Shown here in pieces: positions 1 through 8,491 of a stretch of DNA of 64,000 nucleotides. A program made the position numbers and the translations under genes. Below the pieces are notes generated by a model that saw only the letters and a list, made by a program, of their open reading frames with translations, did no database searches and was not told the origin of the DNA. The number at the start of each line of letters is the position of its first letter. Position 1 is the first letter of the stretch. Source of the DNA: Sphaerisporangium corydalis (GTDB taxonomy: Bacteria > Actinomycetota > Actinomycetes > Streptosporangiales > Streptosporangiaceae); the NCBI RefSeq assembly GCF_025506355.1, contig NZ_JANZYP010000034.1:29672-93671 (forward strand), written 5' to 3'.

Positions 1-597
1 ACCGACCAACCCGCCCCCGAGCGCCCGGGCCGCAAGCGCAGCGAAGACAGCAGGATGGCGATCCTGGCCGCGGCGAGCGAGCTCACCGCCGAGGTCGGCT
101 ACGCCGGTCTGACGATCGAAGGGATCGCCGCCCGGTCCGGGGCCGGCAAGACCACGATCTACCGCTGGTGGCCGTCCAAGGCCGACGTCCTCCTCGACGC
201 GCTGGCGACCAAGGCGGACCTGTACGTGCCGGTATCGGATGAGGGCAGCTACCCCGCCGACCTCAGCGCCTTTCTGACCGCGAGTTTCGCCCTCGGCCGC
301 GACCCGCAGGTCGCCGAGGTGCTGTGCGCCCTGATGGCCGAGGCACAGATCAACCCCGAGTTCGGGAAGCGGTTCCGTGCCTCGTTCCTGCGGAACCGCC
401 GGGACGCGCTCGGGGTCATTCTCGATCGTGCCCAGGCTCGCGGGGATCTTCCGCCGGGCCTGCCTCCCGCGACCGTCGCCGACATCGTGTTCGGCACTCT
501 GTGGTACCGGCTGCTCGCCACCCGCGAACCCCTCGATCAGCGGCTTGCCGACGATCTCGTCTCCGCGCTGGCCGGGACGCCGTGCGACCCGCGTTGA
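1..597 (+). CDS. TetR/AcrR family regulator, 5' end outside window
   Basis: DNA-binding repressor of the TetR fold. The frame is open from the first base of the window and reads a basic, proline-rich stretch (PGRKRSEDSR) into the helix-turn-helix, so the true start is probably upstream; an internal ATG at 55 would remove the beginning of helix 1. The HTH reads LTIEGIAARSGAGKTTIYRWW, followed by the usual SKADVLLDAL helix. The remaining 130 residues are helical and would form the ligand-binding and dimerisation core. The ligand cannot be inferred. A cupin gene follows in the same direction after 84 bp and is the nearest candidate target. Confidence 0.9.
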   Translation, partial: TDQPAPERPGRKRSEDSRMAILAAASELTAEVGYAGLTIEGIAARSGAGKTTIYRWWPSKADVLLDALATKADLYVPVSDEGSYPADLSAFLTASFALGRDPQVAEVLCALMAEAQINPEFGKRFRASFLRNRRDALGVILDRAQARGDLPPGLPPATVADIVFGTLWYRLLATREPLDQRLADDLVSALAGTPCDPR

Positions 598-681
598 CGG
601 CGCCGCCCCGAGCCCGACGCGACCACGATGGGTATCTTCCAATCCAAGCGGCACGACCGATCACGACTGGAGTTGATGGCG

Positions 682-1122
682 ATGAGCGAGCTGCCTGAGG
701 AGCCGTCGCACCGGCGGTTGCACCACGTGGCGCCGGACGGGCTGACGCGGGAGACCGCGCAGTCGGCCGGGATGCTCCGCCGCGCGGCGATCAGCGGGGC
801 CACCGTGGGGTCGAAGCGGCAGTGGATGGGACAGACGCGCATGTCCCCCGCCACCGTCTCGGCCAACCACCACCACGGCGACTCTGAGACCGCGATCTAC
901 GTGGTCAGCGGCAGGCCGTCGTTCGTGTTCCTCGACGTCGAGGGCGACGAGCCGCGCGAGGTCCGGATCGACGCCCGGCCGGGCGACTTCGTCTTCGTGC
1001 CTCCGTTCGTGCCCCACCGCGAGGAGAATCCGGACCCCGAGGAGGAGGCGGTCGTAGTGATCGCGCGAAGCTCCCAGGAGGCGATCGTGGTGAACCTCGA
1101 CTCGCTCAGCTGGGACCGGTAG
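682..1122 (+). CDS. Cupin-domain protein
   Basis: Single-domain cupin of about 146 residues. The first cupin motif is visible as HHHGDSETAIYVVSG, with the metal-binding His and Glu in place, and the second as PGDFVFVPPFVPHREEN. This gives a small beta-barrel that normally binds one metal ion. The substrate is unknown; such proteins serve as dioxygenases, isomerases or ligand-binding proteins. I chose the ATG at 682 because GGAG at 669-672 lies 9 bases before it. ATGs at 628 and 676 are in frame, but the first has no evident ribosome site and the second is too close to GGAG. The gene may be co-regulated with the TetR gene upstream. Confidence 0.85.
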   Translation: MSELPEEPSHRRLHHVAPDGLTRETAQSAGMLRRAAISGATVGSKRQWMGQTRMSPATVSANHHHGDSETAIYVVSGRPSFVFLDVEGDEPREVRIDARPGDFVFVPPFVPHREENPDPEEEAVVVIARSSQEAIVVNLDSLSWDR

Positions 1123-1173
1123 AGGCGAGAAGATCTTGAGGCGGGTACGCAAGGGCGTGCTCGCCGCCGTGGA

Positions 1174-1938
1174 TCAGCGCCCGACCCGCTCCGCCAGGAA
1201 GTCCTCCCAGGTCCGGCTGCCCGGCACGGCCCCCGTGACGGACAGGTTCTCGCCGGCCCGGTAGGCGCGCCCGGCCTTGCCTGGCATCCGGATCGGCACC
1301 ATCAACCGGCGCCCCCCGCGCGCCCGCAGGTACCCCCGGGCCAGGTCGGCCATCCCGTACACCTTCGGCCCGGCCAGGTCGGGTACCAGGCCGGCCGGCT
1401 CGGCGAGCGTCAGTTCCACGAGCCGGGCCGCCACGTCGCGCGCGTCGACCGGCTGGAACCGCAGCCCGCCAGGGACCGGTATCACCGGCGACCGCGCCAG
1501 GTTCCGCACCACGGTCAGGACCAGGTCGTGGAACTGGGCGGCGCGCAGCGTCGTCCACGGCAGGCCGGAGCCGGCCACGGCCTGCTCCGCGCCGAGTTTG
1601 GCGGTGAAGTAGGACAGCGGTACCCGGTCCGCCCCGATGACCGAGATGTACACCAGGTGCCGCGCGCCGGTGTGCGAGGCGGCCCGGACCAGGTTCTGGG
1701 TCGCCTCCTGGTCGCCCTTGGCGGCGCCCGCGAGATGCACGATGATCTCGGCCCCGGCGATCGCGGGCTCGATCCCCTCGTTCTTGAGCAGGTCACCGGG
1801 CACGTACTCGATGCCGTCCCCGGACGCGTGGGCGCGCCGGCTGAGGATCCGTACTTCGTGGCCGGCGTCGCGCAGGAGCGGGGTGACGTGGCGCCCGAGC
1901 GTGCCCGTGCCGCCGGTGAGCAGGATGGATGGTGTCAT
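1174..1938 (-). CDS. NmrA-like NAD(P)-binding oxidoreductase/epimerase
   Basis: Extended short-chain dehydrogenase of the NmrA/atypical type, 254 residues. The N-terminus carries the Rossmann dinucleotide motif LLTGGTGTLGRHV, followed by RILSRRA, whose basic residues favour NADPH. The usual active-site YxxxK is not evident, as in many NmrA-like proteins. It is divergent from the ECF sigma factor at 2035, with 96 bp between the starts. Genes for NAD-dependent epimerases or oxidoreductases beside ECF41 sigma factors are their known typical targets, so this gene is probably switched on by that sigma factor. Convergent with the cupin gene. Confidence 0.88.
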   Translation of the reverse strand: MTPSILLTGGTGTLGRHVTPLLRDAGHEVRILSRRAHASGDGIEYVPGDLLKNEGIEPAIAGAEIIVHLAGAAKGDQEATQNLVRAASHTGARHLVYISVIGADRVPLSYFTAKLGAEQAVAGSGLPWTTLRAAQFHDLVLTVVRNLARSPVIPVPGGLRFQPVDARDVAARLVELTLAEPAGLVPDLAGPKVYGMADLARGYLRARGGRRLMVPIRMPGKAGRAYRAGENLSVTGAVPGSRTWEDFLAERVGR

Positions 1939-1970
1939 GCTTTTCTCCGAAATCGTCCAGACCAGTCCCC

Positions 1971-2009
1971 GTCACACCAGCAGGGTTTCGGGGGTCAGCC
2001 TCTGTGACA
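1971..2009. promoter_or_regulatory. GTCACA motifs between divergent ECF sigma and oxidoreductase genes
   Basis: ECF41 sigma factors recognise promoters with TGTCACA at -35 and CGTC at -10. The 96-bp divergent gap holds GTCACA on the plus strand at 1971-1976, followed 17 bases later by GGTCAG, and a full TGTCACA on the minus strand at 2003-2009. The -35 elements fit well. The -10 elements do not match clearly, so start points are uncertain. The arrangement would let the sigma factor drive both itself and the oxidoreductase. Confidence 0.4.
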
Positions 2010-2034
2010 CTTCGCGCGGGGGGAATGTGACCTG

Positions 2035-2916
2035 ATGGACGAGAGCATGTGGCTGCTGGAGCGTTTCGAGGAGCACCGGCCCCGGCTGCGAGCGGTGGCC
2101 TACCGGATGCTCGGCTCGGCGAGCGAGGCCGACGACGCCGTCCAGGAGGGCTGGCTGCGCCTCAGCCGGGCCGGCGCCGACGGCGTCGAGAACCTCGGCG
2201 GGTGGTTGACCACGGTGGTGGCGCGGGTGTGCCTGAACATGCTGCGCACGCGCGCGACCCGGCGCGAGGAGCCCCTTGACGCGGGGGCTCCCGGTCCGGT
2301 CGCCGGCGACCGGGACGCGGGCGACCCCGAGGGCGAGGCGTTGCTGGCCGACTCGGTCGGGCTGGCGTTGCTGGTGGTGCTGGACACGCTCACGCCGGCC
2401 GAGCGGCTCGCGTTCGTGCTGCATGACATGTTCGCCGTGCCGTTCGACGACATCGGCCCGATGATCGAGCGTTCCCCGGCCGCGGCCCGGCAGCTCGCGA
2501 GCCGCGCCCGGCGCCGGATCAAGGGGGTCACCCCGGAGCGCGACGCCGATCTGACCCGCCGGCGCCGGGTCGTCGAGGCGTTCCAGGCCGCCTCCCGTGG
2601 CGGTGACTTCGACGCGCTGATCGCGCTGCTCGATCCCGATGTGCTGCTGCGGGCCGACCGGGCCGCCGGTCCCACCCCCGAGCCCCTCATGTTCCGCGGT
2701 CACCGGGCCGTGACCAAGGGCGCGCTCGCCGCCGCCGAACGGATGCGGTCCACCCGGCCGGCGCTGGTGAACGGAGATGTGGGACTGGTGATGGCCCCCC
2801 GCGGGCGCCTGTTCCTGGCCCTCGCCTTCACGTTCGCCGGCGACAGGATCACCGAGATCGACGTGATCGCCGACCCCGGCCGCCTCCGCCTGCTCGACCT
2901 CGCCGTCCTGGATTGA
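2035..2916 (+). CDS. ECF41-type RNA polymerase sigma factor (SigJ-like)
   Basis: Sigma-70 family factor of the extracytoplasmic-function class, 293 residues. Region 2 spans about residues 8-75 (LRAVAYRMLGSASEADDAVQ), and region 4 about residues 110-165 with the helix-turn-helix ending in ASRARRRI. The last 120 residues form a SnoaL-like domain (VVEAFQAASRGGDFDALIALLDPDV), which in the ECF41 group replaces an anti-sigma factor and tunes activity. A G-rich ribosome site lies about 9 bases before the ATG. The 3' end lies inside a 45-bp tandem repeat. Divergent from the NmrA-like gene, its likely target. Confidence 0.92.
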   Translation: MDESMWLLERFEEHRPRLRAVAYRMLGSASEADDAVQEGWLRLSRAGADGVENLGGWLTTVVARVCLNMLRTRATRREEPLDAGAPGPVAGDRDAGDPEGEALLADSVGLALLVVLDTLTPAERLAFVLHDMFAVPFDDIGPMIERSPAAARQLASRARRRIKGVTPERDADLTRRRRVVEAFQAASRGGDFDALIALLDPDVLLRADRAAGPTPEPLMFRGHRAVTKGALAAAERMRSTRPALVNGDVGLVMAPRGRLFLALAFTFAGDRITEIDVIADPGRLRLLDLAVLD

Positions 2917-2998
2917 GCGGGCCCGGTCGCTGAACGGCTCGACCTCGCCGTCCCGGACCGAGCGGCCCCGGTCGCCGGACGGCTCGACCTCGGTCGCC
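2893..2998. repeat. 45-bp tandem repeat over the sigma-factor stop codon
   Basis: A 45-bp unit beginning CTCGACCTCGCCGTC occurs at 2893-2937 and 2938-2982, with a partial third copy from 2983. The first copy contains the last codons and the stop of the ECF sigma gene. The following copies lie outside the gene and have diverged slightly. This is a local duplication of a gene end, like the ones at 48.9 and 60.2 kb. Confidence 0.8.
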
Positions 2999-3022
2999 GG
3001 CACCGGCGGCCGTACCCTCTGC

Positions 3023-4255
3023 TTACGAGCGTGTCGCGGTGACCTCGGGACCGTGTCCGGGGGCGACGGATCCCTGAAGGACGAGGGCCGCCCCGCCGAT
3101 GGCCGCGGAGTCGCGGGGGTTGCTCGACAGGTCCACGCGCACCGCGTGGACCCCGCGCGAGAACGCGCGCTCCGCGAGGCGGCGGCGGATCTCGCTGACG
3201 TAGAGCGAACCGGCGACGGCGAAGCCGGGCCCGGCGAGCACGAGCGTGTCGAGGTCCCAGAGGTTGGCGAGCGTCAGGGCGCCGTCGGCGAGGAGCAGGG
3301 CCGACTCGTCGATCAGCGCACGCGCCTGCTCGTCGCCGTAGATCGCCGCGCGGGCCAGGACGTCGAACGCCCGCGCGTCCGGGTCGTCCGGGCGGATCTC
3401 CAGGCGGCCCGCGAGGCCGGGGGTGGCCCGGGCGCGTTCGACGAGCACGGCGGGCGCGGCGTACAGCTCCAGACAGCCCCGGTTGCCGCAGCCGCACCGC
3501 GCACCGTCGCGGACCACCGAGACGTGCCCGATCTCGCCCGCGTTGGAGCTGGCGCCGCGATGGAGCGCTCCGTCCAGGACGACGCCCGAGCCGATTCCCG
3601 AGTTCATGTACAGGCAGCCGAAGGTCCGCTCCCGCGAGACCTGCCGCCCCCAGAACTCGCCCACGGCGGCCGCGGCGGCCTCGCTGTCGACGAGCACCGG
3701 CACGCCGAGCCGGGCGGTGAGGTCCCGGCCGAGGTCGAGGTCGGCCCAGCGTTCCAGTCCCGGAAGCGCGAGGAACCTGCCCCGTGCGACGTCGACCGGG
3801 CCGGGGCCGACGACGGCCAGGCCCGCCACGCTCTGCGGCGACAGGCCGAGGCCCTGTGTGACGTCGCGGTAGAGGGCGGCGAGCTGGGCTACGATGTCCT
3901 CCGGCTTTTCGGGGGACGACGCCCCGGAGACGAGCTCGCGTCCGATCGTGCCGCCGCGGGTGTCGGTCACCACGCATGTGAGCGTGTCGGCTTCGACGCG
4001 GATCCCGACGCCGTACGCCGATCGGGAGTTGATCATGAGCAGGGTCCGTGGCTTTCCACCGGTCGCGACCGTGGCGCCGGTCTCGCGCACGACGCCATCG
4101 TCGATCAGGCGGCGGACGATGTTGGAGATCGTCGGCTGGGTGAGCCCGGTGGCCTTGACCAGCTCCACCCTGCTGATCGGCCCCGAGGACCGGATGAGGT
4201 CGACGACGAGCGCCCGGCTCCCCGGCCCCGCGGCCGCGGACTCCCGTCGGGCCAC
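3023..4255 (-). CDS. ROK-family transcriptional repressor
   Basis: ROK (repressor, ORF, kinase) regulator of about 410 residues. An N-terminal MarR-like winged helix (ISRVELVKATGLTQPTISNI) precedes the sugar-kinase-like sensor domain. The zinc site reads CGCGNRGCLE, preceded by GEIGH as expected. These proteins bind a sugar or sugar phosphate and release DNA. The gene is divergent from a LacI-type sensor gene and a sugar ABC transporter and is the probable local repressor. I prefer the GTG at 4255 because GAGAGG lies 9 bases before it; the TTG at 4261 is too close to that site. Confidence 0.9.
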   Translation of the reverse strand: MARRESAAAGPGSRALVVDLIRSSGPISRVELVKATGLTQPTISNIVRRLIDDGVVRETGATVATGGKPRTLLMINSRSAYGVGIRVEADTLTCVVTDTRGGTIGRELVSGASSPEKPEDIVAQLAALYRDVTQGLGLSPQSVAGLAVVGPGPVDVARGRFLALPGLERWADLDLGRDLTARLGVPVLVDSEAAAAAVGEFWGRQVSRERTFGCLYMNSGIGSGVVLDGALHRGASSNAGEIGHVSVVRDGARCGCGNRGCLELYAAPAVLVERARATPGLAGRLEIRPDDPDARAFDVLARAAIYGDEQARALIDESALLLADGALTLANLWDLDTLVLAGPGFAVAGSLYVSEIRRRLAERAFSRGVHAVRVDLSSNPRDSAAIGGAALVLQGSVAPGHGPEVTATRS

Positions 4256-4351
4256 GCTCAACCGCCTCTCGTCCCGGCCGTAGGTTCGGCACGACTACGT
4301 TACGTGGCACGAGGTTAGTTCACGAGGACAGTGCGCGAGGAAGGGGCACCG

Positions 4352-5215
4352 ATGGCGGCGGCATCGACGGGTACGGCGACGCGCCCTCGGGCGGGTACGC
4401 CGGTGGGTCTGGCCCTCGTACGCGACGCCGAGGTCCTCGGTGCGGAGCCGTTCTTCCACGAGTTCATCGCGGGCATGGAGCGGGTCCTGGTCCCGCTGGG
4501 GGTGCCCGTGCTGCTCCAGGTGGTGGCCACGATCCGGCAGGCGAGCGACCGGATGCGCGCGTGGGCGGCCCAGGGGCAGGTGCAGGGGATGATCCTCATC
4601 GACCTGCTCCCCGGTGACGAGCGGGTCGCGCTGGTCGGCGAGCTGGGCATGCCGACGGTGGTCATCGGCGACCCGGTCACCGCCGGCGGGCTGCCCGCGG
4701 TGTGGACGCAGGACGAGGTCGCCATGAACGACGTCGTCGCCGCGCTGGTCGCGGGCGGGCACACCCATCTCGGGCATGTCGCGGGGCCGGCCGAGATGGC
4801 GCACACGATCATCCGCCGCCGCACGTTCAACGCCGCCGCGGCGGGGCTCGGCGTGCGCACGACGACGTTCGAGGGGGACTACTCCGAGGCGGCCGGGGTG
4901 CGCGCCGTCACCACCCTGGCGGGGATCGACGACCGCCCGACGGCGCTGGTCTTCGACAACGACGTCATGGCCCTTGGCGCGCTCCACGAGGCGCGCCGCC
5001 TCGGCCTGGCGGTCCCGGCGGATCTCTCGCTGGTGGCGTGGGACGACTCGGCGCTGTGCCAGCTCGCCGATCCGCCGCTCAGCGCCGTGAGCCATGACGT
5101 CCAGGCGCTGGGCGAGCTGGCCGGCGCCACTTTGGCCGAGGTGCTGTCGGGGGCGCCGCCGCGTGTGATCATGACCGCGCCGGCGACGTTGGTCGACCGC
5201 GGCTCCAGCATTTAA
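4352..5215 (+). CDS. LacI/GalR-type ligand-binding protein without DNA-binding domain
   Basis: About 287 residues that align with the periplasmic-binding-protein-like sensor half of LacI regulators: VGLALVRDAE at the start, GMILIDLLPGDE, VAALVAGGHTHLGHVAGP and DRPTALVFDNDVMALGAL. The normal N-terminal LacI helix-turn-helix of about 55 residues is absent. Only 96 bp separate this start from the divergent ROK start, so it is not hidden upstream. The ATG at 4352 is preceded by GAGGAAGGGG. There is no signal peptide, so the protein should be cytoplasmic. It may bind sugar as a sensor or buffer, or partner another regulator such as the neighbouring ROK protein. Confidence 0.82.
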   Translation: MAAASTGTATRPRAGTPVGLALVRDAEVLGAEPFFHEFIAGMERVLVPLGVPVLLQVVATIRQASDRMRAWAAQGQVQGMILIDLLPGDERVALVGELGMPTVVIGDPVTAGGLPAVWTQDEVAMNDVVAALVAGGHTHLGHVAGPAEMAHTIIRRRTFNAAAAGLGVRTTTFEGDYSEAAGVRAVTTLAGIDDRPTALVFDNDVMALGALHEARRLGLAVPADLSLVAWDDSALCQLADPPLSAVSHDVQALGELAGATLAEVLSGAPPRVIMTAPATLVDRGSSI

Positions 5216-5216
5216 T

Positions 5217-5229
5217 AGATTACTAATCT
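5217..5229. promoter_or_regulatory. A+T-rich palindrome, candidate ROK operator
   Basis: AGATTACTAATCT is a perfect palindrome with 6-bp arms in an otherwise very GC-rich stretch. It lies just after the stop of the LacI-like gene and about 140 bp before the lipoprotein gene. A+T-rich palindromes of this type are common ROK operators, and a TTGACG hexamer follows at 5236-5241. Assigning it to the neighbouring ROK protein is an inference. Confidence 0.4.
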
Positions 5230-5368
5230 TTCTTATTGACGGCCGGGCTCCCCGTCCTGCACGCTGTGATTCGAACACGCCTCGGCAACGTCCATGTAAT
5301 CCCTGAGTAACTCATGGGACACACGACTTCCGACCACCCCCCGGACCACCAAGCAAAGGAAGCCCCCC

Positions 5369-6676
5369 ATGCACCGCACCACGCCGCGGGCCGTACGCAC
5401 CGTGGCCGCACTCGCCGCCTGCGCCATGGTTCTCACCCTCGCCGCCTGCGGCTCCGACGATCCGGCCGAACCGGCGGCCGGCGGCGGCACGCTCGACATC
5501 GTCACCCGCTGGTCGTCGGGCAACTCCGCAGCCAAGGCCCAGAAGCGCATATTCGACGCGTTCACCGCGGAGACCGGCATCAAGATCAACGTCACCGAGG
5601 GCCTCGAAGCCATCGACGACCAGGTGGAGAACGCCGTGGCCGCGGGCAAGTCCCCCGACCTGGTGATCGTCAACCTGTTCGACAAGACGGTGGGCTGGCT
5701 GGACGCGGGCGTCACCGTCCCCGTCGACCAGTACGTCAAGGACTGGGGCCTCGCCGGCAAAATGAAGCCCGAGGCCCTCGACGAGTGGCGCGCCGGTGGC
5801 GCCCCCGACGGCAAGCTCCAGGGCCTGCCGTTCTCCGGGTTCAGCTGGCCGGTGTGGTACAACACCGACCTGCTGACCAAGGCCGGGGTCACGGAGATCC
5901 CGAAGACCACCGACGACCTCATCGCCGCCGCCAAGAAGCTGCGCGCCGCGAAGATCGGCCCCCTCACCGTCGGCGGCAACGACTGGAGCGGGCAGAAGCT
6001 CTTCTACCAGATCGCGCAGTCGTTCACCGACGCCGCGACGATGGAGAAGGTCATGCAGGGCGGCGGCTACTGCGCGACGCCGTCCGTACTCAACGGCGTC
6101 AAGCTCTTCACCCAGCTCCGCGACGCCGGCGTCTTCGTCGACAACGCCGCCGGCCTCAGCTCCGACGACATGTACGCGTCCTACTACTCCGGCAAGGCCG
6201 CGATCATGTCGGCCGGCTCGTGGGCCTACACCGAGTCCGCCGCCTCGGGCACCGGGATCGAGAAGCGCACGACCCTCGACGGCTTCCCGCTGCCGGGCGG
6301 CTCGGCCTTCAAGCGGCCGACGTCCTACCGGGGCTTCACCGGCGTCGGGTTCATGATCACCAAGCACGGCGCCGAGTCCGGCCAGATCGACAAGGTCCGC
6401 AAGCTGGTGACCAAGTTCTACGCCGACCCGGCGGTCGGCGACTTCGTCAAGGACGCCGGCATCCTGCCCCCGACCACCGGCGACTTCGCCTCGTACGCGA
6501 CCGACCCGCTGCTCGCCAAGTCGCTCGGCCTCGACGCGGCCGTCGACTACGCGGTCCTGCCCGACGTCTGGATCGGCTCCGCGTCCGACCCGATCACCCA
6601 GGTCCTGACCGGGGCCTACGGCAAGGCGACTCCGCAGGAGATCTGCGCGGGCCTCGACACCGCCACCAAGGGCTGA
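5369..6676 (+). CDS. Sugar ABC transporter, extracellular solute-binding lipoprotein
   Basis: Cluster B (MalE-like) solute-binding protein of 435 residues. A signal peptide ends in the lipobox LAAC with the lipidated cysteine at residue 27, followed by GSDD, so it is anchored outside the membrane. The mature part begins GGTLDIVTRWSSGNS, typical of carbohydrate-binding members. AAGGAAG precedes the ATG. It heads a transporter operon with two permeases and glycosidases. No ATPase is encoded here, so a shared MsiK-type ATPase elsewhere probably powers it, as is usual in actinomycetes. The ligand is probably an oligosaccharide released by the downstream enzymes. Confidence 0.93.
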   Translation: MHRTTPRAVRTVAALAACAMVLTLAACGSDDPAEPAAGGGTLDIVTRWSSGNSAAKAQKRIFDAFTAETGIKINVTEGLEAIDDQVENAVAAGKSPDLVIVNLFDKTVGWLDAGVTVPVDQYVKDWGLAGKMKPEALDEWRAGGAPDGKLQGLPFSGFSWPVWYNTDLLTKAGVTEIPKTTDDLIAAAKKLRAAKIGPLTVGGNDWSGQKLFYQIAQSFTDAATMEKVMQGGGYCATPSVLNGVKLFTQLRDAGVFVDNAAGLSSDDMYASYYSGKAAIMSAGSWAYTESAASGTGIEKRTTLDGFPLPGGSAFKRPTSYRGFTGVGFMITKHGAESGQIDKVRKLVTKFYADPAVGDFVKDAGILPPTTGDFASYATDPLLAKSLGLDAAVDYAVLPDVWIGSASDPITQVLTGAYGKATPQEICAGLDTATKG

Positions 6677-6690
6677 GACCCGCCCGACGA

Positions 6691-6718
6691 GTGGGGCCGC
6701 CGCGTCCGGCGGCCCCAC
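6691..6718 (+). terminator. Hairpin between binding-protein and permease genes
   Basis: GTGGGGCCGCCG and CGGCGGCCCCAC form a perfect 12-bp stem around a 4-base loop (6703-6706), with no U-run. It lies in the 67-bp gap between the lipoprotein and the first permease. In sugar transport operons such hairpins act as partial terminators or RNA stabilisers, so the binding protein is made in excess over the membrane parts. Confidence 0.75.
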
Positions 6719-6743
6719 CCCTTGCCCGAAGGAAAGCGTACGA

Positions 6744-7664
6744 ATGTCATCGACCAGCATCCGCCTCAGCGGGCGGAGGCGTGGAAGCGGCCTCGGATCG
6801 CGCCGCATCCTCTGGCTGACCGCTCCGTCCCTGGTGTGGTTCGCCGTCTTCTCCGTCGGCCCCCTCGCCGCCATGTTCGTCATCGCCACCATGCGGTGGA
6901 AGGGGCTGCTGTACGAACCGACGTACATCGGCACCGACAACATCTGGCGCGTCCTCGCCGACCCGACGTTCCACGCCGCGGTGCGCAACAGCGCGATCCA
7001 GGTGGCCGTCGCCATCCCGCTGATGATCCCGCTGGCCTTCATGCTCGGCTACCACCTCAACACCAAGCCCCGCGGCTACCGCGTCCTTTCGGTGCTCTAC
7101 TTCTCTCCGGGCCTCATCTCGATCTCCATGACGGGGATGGTCTTCTACGGGGTGCTGTCCCCCAACGGCGGGGTCAACGGCCTGATGCGCACCCTCGGCC
7201 TCGACTCCCTGACCACCTCGTGGCTCGCCGACCCGAACACCGCGCTGGCGAGCCTCATCGCCATCGACCTGTGGCGCGGCGTCGGCTGGACCGCGGTGCT
7301 GTTCGCCGCCCGCCTGGCGAGCCTGCCCGCCGAGGTGATCGAGGCGGCCCAGATCGACGGCGCCGGGCGGCGGCGCATCATGTGGCGGGTCGCCTTCCCG
7401 ATGATCAAGGACTATGTCCGCACGCTGACGATGCTGCAGTTCCTCTGGACGCTGTTCACCTCGGCCGCACTGATCCTCCTGCTCACCAAGGGCGGGCCTG
7501 GCACCTCGTCCACCACGCTGTCCTACCTGGTCTACGCCAAGGCGTTCTCCCAGCGGGATCTCGGCTACAGCCAGGTGGTCGGCGTCGTGCTCCTGCTTCT
7601 CGGCATCGCCGGCATGCTGCTCATCCGCGCGCTGCTGCGCGGCCCCGAGGAGCGGTCCCGATGA
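6744..7664 (+). CDS. Sugar ABC transporter permease (MalF-like)
   Basis: Inner-membrane subunit of 306 residues with six predicted membrane segments, the first being [20 protein letters not shown]. The conserved cytoplasmic EAA loop that docks onto the ATPase reads [26 protein letters not shown] precedes the ATG at the usual spacing. The stop overlaps the next start as ATGA, so the two permeases are translationally coupled. It works with the lipoprotein upstream and the MalG-like subunit downstream to import a carbohydrate. Confidence 0.93.
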   Translation: MSSTSIRLSGRRRGSGLGSRRILWLTAPSLVWFAVFSVGPLAAMFVIATMRWKGLLYEPTYIGTDNIWRVLADPTFHAAVRNSAIQVAVAIPLMIPLAFMLGYHLNTKPRGYRVLSVLYFSPGLISISMTGMVFYGVLSPNGGVNGLMRTLGLDSLTTSWLADPNTALASLIAIDLWRGVGWTAVLFAARLASLPAEVIEAAQIDGAGRRRIMWRVAFPMIKDYVRTLTMLQFLWTLFTSAALILLLTKGGPGTSSTTLSYLVYAKAFSQRDLGYSQVVGVVLLLLGIAGMLLIRALLRGPEERSR

Positions 7665-8491
7665 GCCCCCGGCGCCGCAACGCGGGCCCGGTGGCGACGG
7701 TCCTGTCCTGGGTGTACGCGCTGGTGCTGGCCGTGCCGCTGTACTACCTCGTGGTCAGCGCGCTGAAGTCCAACATCGAGATCTTCACCCGGCCGTTCTC
7801 GCTGCCGGCGCGGTGGCTGTGGGAGAACTTCGGCACCGCGTGGCAGACCGCCGACCTCGGGCGCGCCCTGCTCAACTCCCTGCTCATCTCGGTCGTGGCC
7901 ATCGTGCTGACGCTGTGCCTCGCCGTCCCGGCGGCGTACGCGCTGGCGCGGCAGGACAACGGCCTCGCCCGCGTGATCACCGGGACCTTCTCCGCGGGCT
8001 TCCTCATCCCGCCGTTCGCCGCGCTGATCCCCACGGTCGTCCTGGCGATCAAGCTGGGGCTGTTCGGCACCCGCGAGTTCCAGATGCTCTTCCTGCCCGC
8101 GAGCGCGCTCCCGCTGTCGGTGCTCCTCCTGACCCAGTTCATGCGCACCGTGCCGCACGCGCTGGTGGAGTCGGCCGCCCTCGACGGCGCCGGGCACTGG
8201 CGCCTGCTGACCGGGGTCTTCGTGCCCATCGCGATGCCCGGCATCGTCAGCGTGGTGATCCTCCAGCTCCTCACGTTCTGGAACGAGTACCTGTTCTCGC
8301 TGACCATCACCGGCACCGGGCCGGACGTGCGGACGGTCCAGGTGGCCCTGCCGACGCTGGTCTCCGACGCGACCAACCTCGGCGTGCTCGCCGCGGGCAC
8401 CGTGCTCACCGTCCTGCCGGTCTACATCGCGTACTCGCTCATGAACCGTCGTATGCAGGAAGCACTCACCGCAGGGGCGGTCAAGGAATGA
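7661..8491 (+). CDS. Sugar ABC transporter permease (MalG-like)
   Basis: Second permease subunit of about 276 residues with six membrane segments. The EAA loop is [20 protein letters not shown]. The C-terminus [19 protein letters not shown] is typical of MalG relatives (xxGLxAGAVK type). The ATG at 7661 overlaps the upstream stop in an ATGA; a longer open frame upstream is only the other permease read out of frame. The stop again overlaps the start of the GH2 gene as ATGA. Confidence 0.93.
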   Translation: MSPRRRNAGPVATVLSWVYALVLAVPLYYLVVSALKSNIEIFTRPFSLPARWLWENFGTAWQTADLGRALLNSLLISVVAIVLTLCLAVPAAYALARQDNGLARVITGTFSAGFLIPPFAALIPTVVLAIKLGLFGTREFQMLFLPASALPLSVLLLTQFMRTVPHALVESAALDGAGHWRLLTGVFVPIAMPGIVSVVILQLLTFWNEYLFSLTITGTGPDVRTVQVALPTLVSDATNLGVLAAGTVLTVLPVYIAYSLMNRRMQEALTAGAVKE

